NCBI GenBank assembly: GCA_005518185.1
Contig: RKSN01000003.1
Location: 310,001-374,000, forward strand
Reading direction: 5' to 3'
Length of the DNA stretch: 64,000 nucleotides
From: Chakrabartia godavariana
GTDB taxonomy: Bacteria > Pseudomonadota > Alphaproteobacteria > Sphingomonadales > Sphingomonadaceae
Made by a program: the position numbers and the translations under genes
Shown here: one piece after another, positions 14,775-24,450 of the stretch
How the letters are laid out: each line of letters opens with the position of its first letter
Position numbering within the stretch: position 1 is the first letter of the stretch
Notes under the pieces: generated by a model
The model's database searches: none
Seen by the model: the letters and a program-made list of their open reading frames with translations, nothing else
What the model was told of the DNA's origin: nothing

Positions 14775-15440
14775 ATGAGCATTCCAAAGGGGAAACTTCT
14801 GCTGGCAGCGGCCGCCATGGGCGCCTTTGCAACGCCCGCCATGGCGGCGGCAGGCGACACCTATGTGCGCGTGCGCGCCATCATGGTGGCGCCGAACGAA
14901 AAGTCGGGCGGCATCCTCCCCGCGCTTCCAACCGAGACCGTGTCGGTCAACAATTCCGTCATGCCCGAAGTCGACATCACAAAGATGGTGTCGGACAATA
15001 TCGGCTTTGAGCTGATCGCGGCGACCACCAAGCATACCGCAAGCGGCGTCACTGGCGTGACCGGCGGCATCGGCAAGCTCGCCTCAACCTGGGTGCTGCC
15101 GCCGACGCTGACCGCGCAATATCATTTCGCGCCGTCTGGAAAGGTGCGTCCCTATGTAGGGGCAGGCGTCAACTACACGCTCTTCTATTCGGAAAAGGCG
15201 ACCAACGCCTTTGAAGCCGCCGCCGGGCAGACCAACGTCAAGATGAAGAGCAGCTTCGGCTGGGCCGGTCAGGTGGGCGTCGATATCGACCTCAATGAGC
15301 GGATGTTCCTCAATCTCGACGTCAAATATATCGACATCGATACCAGGGCGACGCTGGTGACCACCAACCTCGGCACCCAGTCGGTCAAGGTCAGCCTCGA
15401 TCCGCTCGTCTTCGGCGTCGGCGTCGGCTTCCGCCTCTAA
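14775..15440 (+). CDS. ompW: OmpW-family outer membrane protein
   Basis: A 221-residue exported eight-strand beta-barrel protein. A clear signal peptide (KGKLLLAAAAMGAFATPAMAAA) precedes DTYVRVRAIMVAPNE, the typical first strand of OmpW. VSDNIGFELIAATTKH, LPPTLTAQYHF, VRPYVGAGVNYTLFY and the terminal FGVGVGFRL are family hallmarks, with a C-terminal aromatic/hydrophobic sorting end. AAAGGAGAT lies 6 bp before the ATG. OmpW homologues are often controlled by FNR and implicated in passage of small hydrophobic molecules or stress resistance. The gene is downstream of usp and the FNR-type box and ends in a strong terminator, consistent with a usp-ompW transcript. Confidence 0.92.
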   Translation: MSIPKGKLLLAAAAMGAFATPAMAAAGDTYVRVRAIMVAPNEKSGGILPALPTETVSVNNSVMPEVDITKMVSDNIGFELIAATTKHTASGVTGVTGGIGKLASTWVLPPTLTAQYHFAPSGKVRPYVGAGVNYTLFYSEKATNAFEAAAGQTNVKMKSSFGWAGQVGVDIDLNERMFLNLDVKYIDIDTRATLVTTNLGTQSVKVSLDPLVFGVGVGFRL

Positions 15441-15471
15441 GATTTTTCCAGAGTTTCAGAGCTCCTCCCCT

Positions 15472-15503
15472 GCGGGGCTGGCATGTGCCGGCCCCGCCTT
15501 TTT
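15472..15503 (+). terminator. Rho-independent terminator after the ompW-like gene
   Basis: A 12-bp stem (GCGGGGCTGGCA pairing with TGCCGGCCCCGC, one U-G wobble) with a tiny loop is followed by CTTTTT. It lies 31 bp past the ompW stop and should end the usp-ompW transcript. It also separates it from the convergent cco operon. Confidence 0.88.
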
Positions 15504-15575
15504 ATGTCCGCGGCACGCCAGAGCGGGCGCTGGGGCTAGCGGAGGCGCCTGCGGTTCAGACGTGCTTGGGACGTG

Positions 15576-15815
15576 TCAGCAGCAGCTGTCGTCGAGCTGG
15601 TTGGCCTTCTTGCGCCGGTCGGACCCGGCGTGACAGCCCTTGCGGCAGCATTCGTGATCGTCCGCAGGCATGGGCCCGCCACGGCCATTGGGCAGGACGA
15701 TGCGTTCGGTGCCGCCATTGCACATGCCGACCTCGATCACGCGTGCCTGCGCCATGGGCGCGGGCAGCATGATCGCCAGGGCAAAGACCGGCGTCAGGGC
15801 GCGCAGGAAGATCAT
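15576..15815 (-). CDS. Small Cys-rich exported protein coupled to ccoS
   Basis: I do not recognise a named family. The 79-residue product has a signal peptide (MIFLRALTPVFALAIMLPAP, then MAQA) and a mature part of about 55 residues. That part holds six cysteines (32, 56, 57, 61, 78, 79) and two histidines close to the central cysteines (HECCRKGCHAG), ending in Cys-Cys. Its ATG overlaps the ccoS stop (ATGA), so it is translationally coupled to the last classical gene of the cbb3 oxidase operon, which supports it being real. Being periplasmic and Cys/His-rich, it might bind copper or haem during oxidase assembly; this is inference only. Confidence 0.72.
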   Translation of the reverse strand: MIFLRALTPVFALAIMLPAPMAQARVIEVGMCNGGTERIVLPNGRGGPMPADDHECCRKGCHAGSDRRKKANQLDDSCC

Positions 15816-15970
15816 GCCTTTGGCCCTGCGTCGTCATCGTCGATCAGGATGCGCATCCCGGCGCCGTCCAGATCCTCAAACTGCCCGCTTTTCAGCGACC
15901 AGAAGAAGGCGACCAGGCCCAGAAGGCCGAGGCCAAGCGCAATCGGGATGAGGAACGCAATGCCCGTCAT
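15812..15970 (-). CDS. ccoS: Cytochrome cbb3 oxidase maturation protein CcoS
   Basis: A 52-residue single-span membrane protein, MTGIAFLIPIALGLGLLGLV followed by AFFWSLKSGQFEDLDGAGMR. The motif FFWSLKSGQFEDL-x2-x-R-I-L is diagnostic of CcoS/FixS. It helps insert cofactors (haem and copper) into the cbb3 oxidase. The start overlaps the ccoI stop (ATGA) and the stop overlaps the next small gene. The short acidic tail (DDDDAGPKA) is normal for the family. Confidence 0.95.
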   Translation of the reverse strand: MTGIAFLIPIALGLGLLGLVAFFWSLKSGQFEDLDGAGMRILIDDDDAGPKA

Positions 15971-18096
15971 CGGGCAGCGCCCTTCAGCCGCAGGGCATTG
16001 GCCACAACGATCAGCGACGAGCCCGACATGGCGGCGGCCGCAATCAGTGGCGTGACCATCCCGGCAATCGCCAGCGGGACCGCGACCGCATTATAGCCGA
16101 TCGCGAGAATGAAGTTCTGCCGCACGATGCGCTGCGTCGCGCGGGCGACACGCACCGAGGTCAAAACGGGCAGCAAGCTGTCCCCCATGAAGACGGCGTC
16201 CGCCGCGTTCTGGCCTGCATCGCTGGCCGAGGCGGGGGCGAGCGAGGCGTGTCCGGCCGCGAGCGCGGGGCCGTCGTTGAGACCATCCCCGATCATCAGG
16301 ACCTTGTGTCCCGTTGCCGTCTGCCGCGCGATGGCGGCGAGCTTGTCTTCCGGGTGCATCGCCGTTTGCGCCGTCAGGCCCAGATGGCGGGCGACCGGCG
16401 CGACCGCAGCGGCGCGGTCCCCCGAGATGATCGCGCTCGCGATCCCTTCGGCCTGAAGCCCGGAAATGACCGCTGCCGCATCGGGCCGCAGCCGGTCTTC
16501 AAAGGTCAGAAGAACAGGGGCAGATGTGCCACGGAACTCCACCGCCATCGCCGCTGTCGCATCACTGTTGGCCGGACGGCCGAGCGAGACGGCGTGGCCG
16601 CCCCACAGCCCCTGCACGCCAAAGCCGGGCAGCTCGCCAATCGCGTCCACGCTGGCGGCGGTGGCCCCGCGCGTCTCAAGCGCACGGCGCAGCGACTGGC
16701 TGAGCGGATGGCGGCTCGCGCGTGCCAGGGCAAGGGCAAGTCCGGCATCTTCGCCCCGCAAGGCATCGATATTGGTCGGCTCCGGACGGCCAAGCGTCAG
16801 CGTGCCCGTCTTGTCGAACAGCGCCACATCGACCTCGGCCAGCCGCTCAAGCGCTGACCCGTCTTTGACGAGAACGCCCTTCTTCATGAGCGCGCCAGCC
16901 GCCACGATCTGCGCGGCAGGCACAGCAAGGCCGAGCGCGCAGGGACAGGTGATGATGAGCACGGCCACCGCAATCAGCAGCGCCTCATGCCAGCCGGCCC
17001 CGGCGATCATCCATCCGGCAAAGCTCAAGGCGGCGAGCGTGTGGACTGCGGGCGCATAAAGGCGCGCGGCGCGGTCGGCGATCCGTACGTAGCGCGACTT
17101 GGACTGGCCGGCTTCCTCCATCATGCGCGCAATGTCGGCAATGGCAGTATCGGCCCCGATTGCCGTCACGCGGACCTCGACCGGCGCCAGCAGATTGAGC
17201 GTGCCTGCATGAACAGTCTCACCGACACCGAGCGCGACCGGCGCCGACTCCCCGGTCAGCAGCGACAGATCAAAGCGCGTCTCGCCCTTGGTGATGACGC
17301 CGTCGGCCGCCAGCCGTTCGCCGGCGGCCACCAGCATCGTCATGCCGCGCGCCAGATCCTTGGCATCGACCCAGTGTGACCGGCCGTCCCTGTCCAGAAT
17401 GAGCGCACCGGGGGCGGTATGCTTGAGGAGTGCTGCAACACCTTCGCGGGCGCGGTCACGCATGACGCTGTCAAGATAGCGCCCGCCCAGAAGGAAGAAG
17501 AGCAGCATGACGGCGCCGTCGAAATAGGCATGAGGACCGTGGACGATGGTTTCAAACAGGCTGAGCGCGCCGGTGAGGATCACCCCGATCGAAATCGGCA
17601 CGTCCATATTGGTGCGCCCATGGCGCAGCGCCGCCCAGGCCGAGCGGAAGAAGGTGCGGCCCGAATAGGCGATGGTCGGCAGCGCGATCATCGCCGACAG
17701 CCAGTGGAACAGGTCACGCGTGCCGCCCTCCGCCCCGGACCAGACCGAAACCGACAGCAGCATGATGTTCATCGCGGCAAAGCCCGCGACGGCCAGCGCC
17801 TTCAGCAGCGCCTTGCTCTCCTCACCCGACACAAGGGCCGCAGGATCGATGACGGGCTGAGCCTCAAAGCCGAGCTGGCCGATGGCCGCGACAAGGTCGG
17901 GAACGGTCAGCCGGTCTTCATGGCTGATCGTGACGCGCTTGGCCGTGAAGTTCACGCGGGCGCTGTCGATCCCCGGCGTTTCGGCAAGCCCGCGTTCGAT
18001 CTTCGCGATGCAGCCCGCGCAATGCATCCCCGGCACCGAAAACAGCGTTTCCGGATGGTTCTGCATGTCGTGCGGGCGCGCCGTCGTCAGGGTCAC
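15967..18096 (-). CDS. ccoI: Copper-transporting P1B-type ATPase CcoI
   Basis: A P-type ATPase that exports copper across the inner membrane to supply the CuB centre of cbb3 oxidase. The chosen GTG start overlaps the ccoH stop (GTGA) and gives 709 residues; open frame upstream of it lies inside ccoH. The N-terminal heavy-metal domain carries GMHCAGC (Cys26, Cys29). Transmembrane segments follow, with the ion-binding CPCALGL. The phosphorylation motif DKTGTLT and the hinge GDGLNDGPAL are intact. Position after ccoGH and before ccoS identifies it as CcoI/FixI rather than a general copper-resistance CopA. Confidence 0.96.
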   Translation of the reverse strand: MTLTTARPHDMQNHPETLFSVPGMHCAGCIAKIERGLAETPGIDSARVNFTAKRVTISHEDRLTVPDLVAAIGQLGFEAQPVIDPAALVSGEESKALLKALAVAGFAAMNIMLLSVSVWSGAEGGTRDLFHWLSAMIALPTIAYSGRTFFRSAWAALRHGRTNMDVPISIGVILTGALSLFETIVHGPHAYFDGAVMLLFFLLGGRYLDSVMRDRAREGVAALLKHTAPGALILDRDGRSHWVDAKDLARGMTMLVAAGERLAADGVITKGETRFDLSLLTGESAPVALGVGETVHAGTLNLLAPVEVRVTAIGADTAIADIARMMEEAGQSKSRYVRIADRAARLYAPAVHTLAALSFAGWMIAGAGWHEALLIAVAVLIITCPCALGLAVPAAQIVAAGALMKKGVLVKDGSALERLAEVDVALFDKTGTLTLGRPEPTNIDALRGEDAGLALALARASRHPLSQSLRRALETRGATAASVDAIGELPGFGVQGLWGGHAVSLGRPANSDATAAMAVEFRGTSAPVLLTFEDRLRPDAAAVISGLQAEGIASAIISGDRAAAVAPVARHLGLTAQTAMHPEDKLAAIARQTATGHKVLMIGDGLNDGPALAAGHASLAPASASDAGQNAADAVFMGDSLLPVLTSVRVARATQRIVRQNFILAIGYNAVAVPLAIAGMVTPLIAAAAMSGSSLIVVANALRLKGAAR

Positions 18097-18551
18097 AGCA
18101 GTTCTTCCACCTTGCGATAGGCATCGCCGCCGCGCCGGACGTTCAGGTGCACGAGCCAGCGGCCCGCCGGAAGCGTTTCCGTACTCGTCCAATGCCCCTC
18201 ACCTGTCGCGATGAAGCGCAGCGTGCGTTCCGGCACCCGGCCGAGCGGATGGCGGACCAGCGCCTCAACCGTCACGCCATGGAGCGGGCCAGACGTCGTC
18301 CCCGCCGCCACCATCACGTGCCGCCCGGCATCGAGGCGGGCATCGACCGTCCACCCCATCTTGTCCTGCGCCTTGGCCTGATCGAGCCAGCCGTTGAACT
18401 TCTGGCTGGCGACATAGCTGTTCTCCACAACCGTCCCGCCAAATGTCCCGATGGCGGCGCGCGCCATGACGATGTTGACGGTCACGACAACGCCGAAAAA
18501 GGCCACGAGAATGCCGGTCATGTGCCAGCCGGTGAACTTGCGGGCCTTCAT
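18093..18551 (-). CDS. ccoH: cbb3 oxidase assembly protein CcoH (FixH)
   Basis: A 152-residue protein with one N-terminal membrane span (FTGWHMTGILVAFFGVVVTV) and a periplasmic FixH domain. NIVMARAAIGTFGGTVVENSY, YVASQKFNGWL and the C-terminal GRWLVHLNV are characteristic. CcoH interacts with the oxidase and its CcoG/I/S partners during assembly. The start overlaps the ccoG stop (ATGA) and the stop overlaps the GTG of ccoI, so all three are coupled. Confidence 0.94.
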   Translation of the reverse strand: MKARKFTGWHMTGILVAFFGVVVTVNIVMARAAIGTFGGTVVENSYVASQKFNGWLDQAKAQDKMGWTVDARLDAGRHVMVAAGTTSGPLHGVTVEALVRHPLGRVPERTLRFIATGEGHWTSTETLPAGRWLVHLNVRRGGDAYRKVEELL

Positions 18552-20026
18552 TCCTCGTCTCCTTCGCCAGTGGATCCTTCGGGCCGTTCAAACACGACCT
18601 CGTCGGTATCGCCCTTTTCATTGCCGCTCTTGGCCTTTGCCGTGATCGAGAAGTCGCTGCGTTCGGCGCCCTTGGCCGGAGCGGCCACAAACAGGCGGAC
18701 CTTGCGGATGCTGTCAGGCGCGACGCGCAGGTCAACGGTAGTGCGTCCCTCGACGCGGTCGGTATCGGCGGTCCAGACAACCGCGCCGGGCAGGCCCGCG
18801 ACGATCAGTTCGACATCGCGCGGACGCGCCTCCATGTTGCGGACCTTGACGGTATAATTGTTGCGGATCGACCCGTCGGACAGCTGCACATAGACGGGGT
18901 TGCGATCATGCTGGACATTGAGATCCAGCCGCGTGCGGGCGCCGAGCGAAAACAGCATCGCAAAGCCGATCGACGACCAGAGGCCCAGATAGATGAGCGT
19001 GCGCGGGCGGAAGATCGTCTTCAGAAGCGGTGTGCCCTGCCCGCCCTTCTTTTCGATCTCGGCATCGTCGAGGGTGCAGTAGTCGATGAGGCCGCGCGGC
19101 TTGCCGATCTGCGCCATGACCTTGTCGCACGCGTCGATGCACAAAGCACAGGTGATGCAGCCGATCTGCGGCCCTTCGCGAATGTCGATACCGGTCGGGC
19201 AGACCGACACGCACTGGAGACAGTCGATGCAGTCGCCAGTCTTCAGCGCCCCGTCATCGGCGCTCTTCTTGATGCCATGGGTGCGCGGTTCGCCGCGCCA
19301 GTACTTATAGGTGACGAGCAGCGACTTTTCGTCGAGCATCGCGGTCTGGATGCGCGGCCAGGGGCACATGTAGATGCAGACCTGTTCGCGCATGAAGCCG
19401 CCGAAGATGAAGGTCGTCATCGTCAGGACGAAGACCGTCGAATAGGCCACGGGCGCGGCATTGCCGGTCACGAAATCCTGCGCGAGCGTCGGCGCATCGG
19501 CAAAGTAGAAGATCCAGGCCCCGCCCGTCGACACCGCGATCAGCAGCCAGACGCTCCATTTGAACAGCCGCCGCACGATCTTGGCCGGACCCCAGGGCGC
19601 CCTGTCCAGCCGGAGCTGGGCATTGCGATCCCCATCGATCCAGCGTTCGACATGCTGGTAAAGGTCGGTCCAGACCGTCTGCGGGCAGGCATATCCGCAC
19701 CATGCGCGGCCGACCGCCGAGGTGACGAGGAATAGCCCGATTCCCGCCATGACGAGCAGGCCGGCCACATAATAGAATTCGTGCGGCCAGATCTCGATGG
19801 CGAACATGTAGAACCGGCGATGGGCCAGATCGACGAGCACCGCCTGGTCGGGCGCATAGGGACCACGGTCCCAGCGCAGCCAGGGCGTGATGTAATAGAT
19901 CGCCAGCGCGACGATCATGATGCCCCATTTGAGGCGGCGGAAGGGGCCGTCGACCGCCTTGGGGTAGACGGCCTTCCGCTTTTCATAAAGAGACGTGCTG
20001 TTGTCGGCGCTACTTGGGCTGGACAT
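18548..20026 (-). CDS. ccoG: cbb3 oxidase accessory protein CcoG (polyferredoxin)
   Basis: A membrane protein with two cubane [4Fe-4S] sites, proposed to reduce copper during cbb3 assembly. The start MSSPSSADNSTSLYEKRKAV is chosen because AGGAGGT lies about 11 nt upstream and conserved sequence (YPKAVDGPFRRLKW) begins just after; open frame further upstream lies within ccoP. It has 492 residues. Cluster cysteines are in CIDCLQCVSVCPTGIDIR and CITCALCIDACDKVM; CGYACPQTVWTD and CIYMCPWPRIQ are additional family cysteines. A C-terminal Ig-like periplasmic domain follows the last span. It overlaps the ccoP 3' end by 17 bp. Confidence 0.95.
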   Translation of the reverse strand: MSSPSSADNSTSLYEKRKAVYPKAVDGPFRRLKWGIMIVALAIYYITPWLRWDRGPYAPDQAVLVDLAHRRFYMFAIEIWPHEFYYVAGLLVMAGIGLFLVTSAVGRAWCGYACPQTVWTDLYQHVERWIDGDRNAQLRLDRAPWGPAKIVRRLFKWSVWLLIAVSTGGAWIFYFADAPTLAQDFVTGNAAPVAYSTVFVLTMTTFIFGGFMREQVCIYMCPWPRIQTAMLDEKSLLVTYKYWRGEPRTHGIKKSADDGALKTGDCIDCLQCVSVCPTGIDIREGPQIGCITCALCIDACDKVMAQIGKPRGLIDYCTLDDAEIEKKGGQGTPLLKTIFRPRTLIYLGLWSSIGFAMLFSLGARTRLDLNVQHDRNPVYVQLSDGSIRNNYTVKVRNMEARPRDVELIVAGLPGAVVWTADTDRVEGRTTVDLRVAPDSIRKVRLFVAAPAKGAERSDFSITAKAKSGNEKGDTDEVVFERPEGSTGEGDEE

Positions 20027-20939
20027 TGGAAACCGCGACCTCCTGAGGTGCCGGGGTCGCCTCTCCTCCGCCCAGCGAATGTACGTAGGCCGCGAGCATT
20101 TTGATCGTTGCCGTGTCGAGCTTGTGGCCCCACCGCGGCATGACGCCCTGTCGGCTCTTCTTGATCGTTTCCGTAATGGTGTCGGCATCGCCGCCATACA
20201 GCCAGATGCCGTCGGTCAGGTTCGGGGCGCCAACGGCGCGCCCGCCCTTGCCTTCTGGGCCGTGGCACACGGCGCAGTTCGTGGCGAAGAGCGCGGCGCC
20301 CTGCTGCGACAGGGCATCGCCCTTGCGCTGGCCCGAGATGGTGCGGACATGCGCGACGACCGCCGAAATTTCTGCGGGGCTCAGCACGCCGTCAAAGGCG
20401 GGCATCTGCGACACGCGGGTCTCGGCATGGTCCGGGTTCCGGATGCCATGGGTGATCGTATATTCGAGCGACTTCATGTCGCCGCCCCACAGCCAGTCGT
20501 CATCGTTGAGGTTCGGATACCCCTTTGACCCGGCGGCACCCGATCCATGGCACTGGACGCAGTTCACCTTGAAGGCAGCCTTCCCGCCTTCGACCGCCGC
20601 GCTCATCAGCTGCGGCTGGGCGGGCAGCGCCTCAATGGGCGTCGCCGAGATTGCAGCGAGCACCGGCGCGCGCTTGGCGGTCTGGGCCTTCATTTCCGCT
20701 TCGAGCTGCCCCCGGCTCGTCCAGCCGGTGACGCCCGCCGTTGCGGCGCTGATCATCGGCCAGGCCGGGAACATGATTGTGTAGCCGATCGCCCAGATGA
20801 TCGTCGCATAGAAGGTCAGCAGCCACCAGCGCGGCAGCGGGGTGTTGAGTTCCTCAATGCCGTCCCATTCATGGCCGACAAATTCGGTGCCCGTGGGCTC
20901 GTCGACGCGAGGCCCGTTGTCTTTGACGTTTTTAGCCAT
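20010..20939 (-). CDS. ccoP: cbb3-type cytochrome c oxidase subunit III (dihaem CcoP)
   Basis: Membrane-anchored dihaem cytochrome c that feeds electrons to CcoO and CcoN. The ATG at 20939 is preferred (309 residues) because AAGGAAG lies 6-8 nt upstream; an alternative ATG is two codons earlier. The N-terminal FixP region (HEWDGIEELNTPLPRWW) leads into a membrane span (LLTFYATIIWAIGYTIMFPA). Two CxxCH haem sites lie at 127-131 (CVQCH) and 222-226 (CAVCH). Its first bases overlap the end of ccoQ by 8 bp (ATGGCTAA). Confidence 0.96.
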   Translation of the reverse strand: MAKNVKDNGPRVDEPTGTEFVGHEWDGIEELNTPLPRWWLLTFYATIIWAIGYTIMFPAWPMISAATAGVTGWTSRGQLEAEMKAQTAKRAPVLAAISATPIEALPAQPQLMSAAVEGGKAAFKVNCVQCHGSGAAGSKGYPNLNDDDWLWGGDMKSLEYTITHGIRNPDHAETRVSQMPAFDGVLSPAEISAVVAHVRTISGQRKGDALSQQGAALFATNCAVCHGPEGKGGRAVGAPNLTDGIWLYGGDADTITETIKKSRQGVMPRWGHKLDTATIKMLAAYVHSLGGGEATPAPQEVAVSNVQPK

Positions 20940-21086
20940 TGTCATCTTCCTTGAAGATCGAGTTGGCGGCTTCGGCGCTGATGTCCTTTGATCCCGGACG
21001 GAACGCCCAGCCGACAAAGGTCAGGAAAGCGACACCCATGAGGACGAGCCCCCAGCTGTCCGCAAAATGCCGGAGCGCATCATAGG

Positions 21087-21090
<4 letters not shown>
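20932..21090 (-). CDS. ccoQ: cbb3 oxidase small subunit CcoQ
   Basis: A 52-residue single-span protein read from [34 protein letters not shown] and on to KEDDNG. The GTG start overlaps the ccoO stop (GTGA) and the TAA lies within the ccoP start. Size, membrane span followed by WAFRPGSK, and position between ccoO and ccoP identify it as CcoQ/FixQ, which stabilises the oxidase complex. Confidence 0.93.
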
Positions 21091-21821
<731 letters not shown>

Positions 21822-21833
21822 CTTCTGCGCTCC

Positions 21834-23489
21834 TTATTCGGCGGGCACGGCGACCGCAGGGCGGTCGGCTTCCGGATTGTAGGGGGTTTCGGTCATCGGC
21901 TTTTCAGCGCGGACCTTGCCGGCGAGCGTCATCCACACATTGTAGACCATGATGACCGCACCGGAGAGGTAGAGCGCCCCGCCTGCCGCACGGATCAGGT
22001 ACATCGGGAACATCGCCGCGACGGTTTCGCTGAACGAATAGACCAGATAGCCATCGGCCCCATATTCCCGCCACATCAGGCCCTGCATGATGCCGGCAAC
22101 CCACATGGACGAGGCGTAGAAAACGATGCCGATCGTCGCGAGCCAGAAGTGCCAGTTGATCATGCGCAGCGAATACATGCGCGGGCGGTTCCACAGGCGG
22201 GGGAACAGGTAATAGAGGCACGCAAAGGTAATCATCCCGTTCCAGCCGAGCGCGCCCGAGTGCACGTGGCCGATGGTCCAGTCGGTATAGTGCGACAGGC
22301 TGTTCACGGCCTTCACCGACATCATCGGGCCTTCAAAGGTCGACATGCCGTAGAAGGCGAGCGCCATGACCATCATGCGGATGATCGGGTCGGTGCGGAT
22401 CTTGTCCCACGCGCCGTTGAGCGTCATCAGGCCATTGATCATGCCGCCCCAGCTCGGCATCCACAGCATGATCGAAAAGACCATGCCCAGCGTCTGCGCC
22501 CAGTCGGGCAGCGCGGTGTAGTGCAGATGGTGCGGCCCCGCCCAGATGTAGAGGAAGATCAGTGACCAGAAGTGGATGATCGACAGGCGATAGGAATAGA
22601 CGGGACGTTCGGCCTGCTTCGGGACGAAGTAATACATCATCGCGAGGAAGCCCGCCGTCAGGAAGAAGCCGACCGCATTATGGCCGTACCACCATTGCGT
22701 CAGCGCATCCTGCACCCCGGCAAAGGCCGAATAGCTCTTTGACCCGACCAGGCTGACCGGCAGGCTCAGATTGTTCACGATGTGCAGCATCGCGATGGTC
22801 AGGATGAAGGACAGATAGAACCAGTTGGCGACATAGATGTGCGGCTCCTTGCGCCGCAGGATCGTGCCGCCGAAGACCAGCAGATAGGCAACCCAGACAA
22901 TGGTCAGCCACAGGTCGACATACCATTCGGGCTCCGCATATTCGCGGCCCTCGGTCACGCCCATCAGATAGCCGGTGGCGGCGAGGACGATGAAGAGCTG
23001 GTAGCCCCAGAAGACGAAGCGGGCGAGGCCCGGGAAAGCGAGGCGCGTGCGGCAGGTCCGCTGCACGACGTAAAAGCTCGTCGCGATCAGCGCATTGCCG
23101 CCAAAGGCAAAGATCACCGCCGACGTATGAAGCGGCCGAAGCCGCCCGAAAGTCGTATATTCAAAGCCGAGGTTCAGCGCGGGGAATGCCAGCTGCAACG
23201 CGATGTAGAGCCCGGCGAGGAAGCCCGCCATGCCCCAGAACAGCGTCGCGATCGCCCCCCAGCGGATCGGATCATCATCATAATGCGACAGCGTTTCGGC
23301 GCTTAGCGCCGGGAACCGGCCGGCCTTGTAGTCAAAGCCGCGATTGGTCGCGAAGGCCGCCAGCAGCGCGGCCGCCGTGACGATCCACATATGGACCGAA
23401 AAGCCCGTGTCGACGCCGGTGACCGCTGCCAAAAAAGCAATGAATGCAACGAGGTAATAGGCCCCGCCGCGAAGGATAACTTCTTCCAT
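21834..23489 (-). CDS. ccoN: cbb3-type cytochrome c oxidase catalytic subunit I (CcoN)
   Basis: High-affinity haem-copper terminal oxidase subunit for respiration at low oxygen. It is a 551-residue multi-span membrane protein. [16 protein letters not shown] and [14 protein letters not shown] carry the CuB histidines. [20 protein letters not shown] holds the family's Tyr in the YGMSTFEGP motif. [20 protein letters not shown] holds the haem-ligand histidines. GGGGAAAG precedes the ATG. It is the first gene of ccoNOQP-GHIS, with a perfect FNR box 74-87 bp upstream and the fnr-type gene directly before it on the same strand. Confidence 0.97.
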   Translation of the reverse strand: MEEVILRGGAYYLVAFIAFLAAVTGVDTGFSVHMWIVTAAALLAAFATNRGFDYKAGRFPALSAETLSHYDDDPIRWGAIATLFWGMAGFLAGLYIALQLAFPALNLGFEYTTFGRLRPLHTSAVIFAFGGNALIATSFYVVQRTCRTRLAFPGLARFVFWGYQLFIVLAATGYLMGVTEGREYAEPEWYVDLWLTIVWVAYLLVFGGTILRRKEPHIYVANWFYLSFILTIAMLHIVNNLSLPVSLVGSKSYSAFAGVQDALTQWWYGHNAVGFFLTAGFLAMMYYFVPKQAERPVYSYRLSIIHFWSLIFLYIWAGPHHLHYTALPDWAQTLGMVFSIMLWMPSWGGMINGLMTLNGAWDKIRTDPIIRMMVMALAFYGMSTFEGPMMSVKAVNSLSHYTDWTIGHVHSGALGWNGMITFACLYYLFPRLWNRPRMYSLRMINWHFWLATIGIVFYASSMWVAGIMQGLMWREYGADGYLVYSFSETVAAMFPMYLIRAAGGALYLSGAVIMVYNVWMTLAGKVRAEKPMTETPYNPEADRPAVAVPAE

Positions 23490-23562
23490 GGTCTTTCCCC
23501 GAGACGCCGCGCCATGCGGCTTATCCCTGTTGCCCCCATCGCAGCCCGGGTGCGGTGCAACA

Positions 23563-23576
23563 TTGACCTAGGTCAA
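23563..23576 (-). promoter_or_regulatory. FNR/FixK-type operator upstream of ccoN
   Basis: TTGACCTAGGTCAA is a fully symmetric TTGA-N6-TCAA site in the 92-bp gap between the regulator stop and ccoN. Its centre is 80 bp upstream of the ccoN ATG. Activation from -41.5 would give a leader of about 38 nt. It shows that the cco operon has its own oxygen-controlled promoter rather than relying on readthrough from the regulator gene. Confidence 0.87.
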
Positions 23577-23581
23577 AAGGC

Positions 23582-24283
23582 TCACGCAGCGAGTGCAATG
23601 TTCTCCAACCGGCGGCGATCCTTGATCACGACGCGGCGCCGGTCAGGCAGTTCGATCATGTCCGCATCCTTCAGCTTGGTGAGCTGACGGCTGACGGTTT
23701 CAATCGTGAGGCCAAGGACATCGCCCATTTGCTGGCGGTCCATCGGCAGTTCGAATTCATCGAGGAACGGAGTGATGGCAGAGCAGCTTGAACTGCCCAG
23801 CCGGTTCGAGATCTCGAGCAGCAGCGTCGCGATGCGTTCGCTTGCCGTCTTGCGGCCAAGCAGCATCATCCATTGCCGCGCGCGATCCAGCTCATCGAGC
23901 GTGCGCTGCAGCAGCTTGTGCTGCAGATCCGGGTGATCCTTGGCAAAGCCGTCAAAGGACGCACGCGTGAAGATGCACACTTCGGCATCGGTCAGCGCGG
24001 TGACGCCATAGGGGCTTTCCTTGCCGAAGGGACGACCGATAAAGTCCGATGGAAAGACCACGCCGACGATCTGTTCGCGGCCATCGGCGGTCGACACCGA
24101 CAGCTTGAGCACGCCCTGGATGACATTGGCGACGACCAGAGCTTCATCGCCTTCCCAGACAAGCGTCTGCCCGCGCGTGACCATCTGCTTGCGGCCCAGT
24201 TTGGACAATGCCCCCAGTTCGTCCGGCGAAAGCGCCGCGCAAATTGCCCTGTTGCGGACGAGGCATGTATCACAATCGGACAT
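23582..24283 (-). CDS. fnrL: Crp/Fnr-family oxygen-responsive regulator (FnrL/FnrN type)
   Basis: Likely senses oxygen through a [4Fe-4S] cluster and activates genes with TTGA-N6-TCAA boxes. The ATG at 24283 is chosen (233 residues) since AAGGGTT is just upstream and the cysteine motif follows. Cys4, Cys7 and Cys15 (MSDCDTC and AIC) plus Cys103 (AEVCIFTR) match the four cluster ligands of FNR. A cyclic-nucleotide-like domain is followed by a dimer helix (DELDRARQWMMLLG) and a helix-turn-helix. The recognition helix contains E-T-V-S-R, the FNR-type DNA contacts. It lies immediately upstream of ccoN and is the obvious candidate for the two boxes in this window. Confidence 0.92.
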   Translation of the reverse strand: MSDCDTCLVRNRAICAALSPDELGALSKLGRKQMVTRGQTLVWEGDEALVVANVIQGVLKLSVSTADGREQIVGVVFPSDFIGRPFGKESPYGVTALTDAEVCIFTRASFDGFAKDHPDLQHKLLQRTLDELDRARQWMMLLGRKTASERIATLLLEISNRLGSSSCSAITPFLDEFELPMDRQQMGDVLGLTIETVSRQLTKLKDADMIELPDRRRVVIKDRRRLENIALAA

Positions 24284-24450
24284 AACCCTTCGGTACAGGA
24301 AAGGCCGAACAGGGCGCAATCAAAAAAGCCCGATTTCTAAGCAAACTAGGTAGAATTGCGGACCGCAGAACTGCGGGTTAACCCTCAATCCACCTCGACT
24401 CTGGGGCGCACATGCCGCCAGAACGGTGGAAACCACCTGCCGAGGCCTGC
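24284..24450. promoter_or_regulatory. Divergent promoter region with two small palindromes
   Basis: This 167-bp gap separates the fnr-type gene (-) from the beta-helix protein gene (+). It has an AT-richer stretch at 24318-24360 and two abutting palindromes: CCGCAGAACTGCGG at 24363-24376 and GGGTTAACCC at 24375-24384. They could be an operator or simply leader hairpins. I find no full FNR box here, so autoregulation of the regulator is not evident. Confidence 0.4.
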
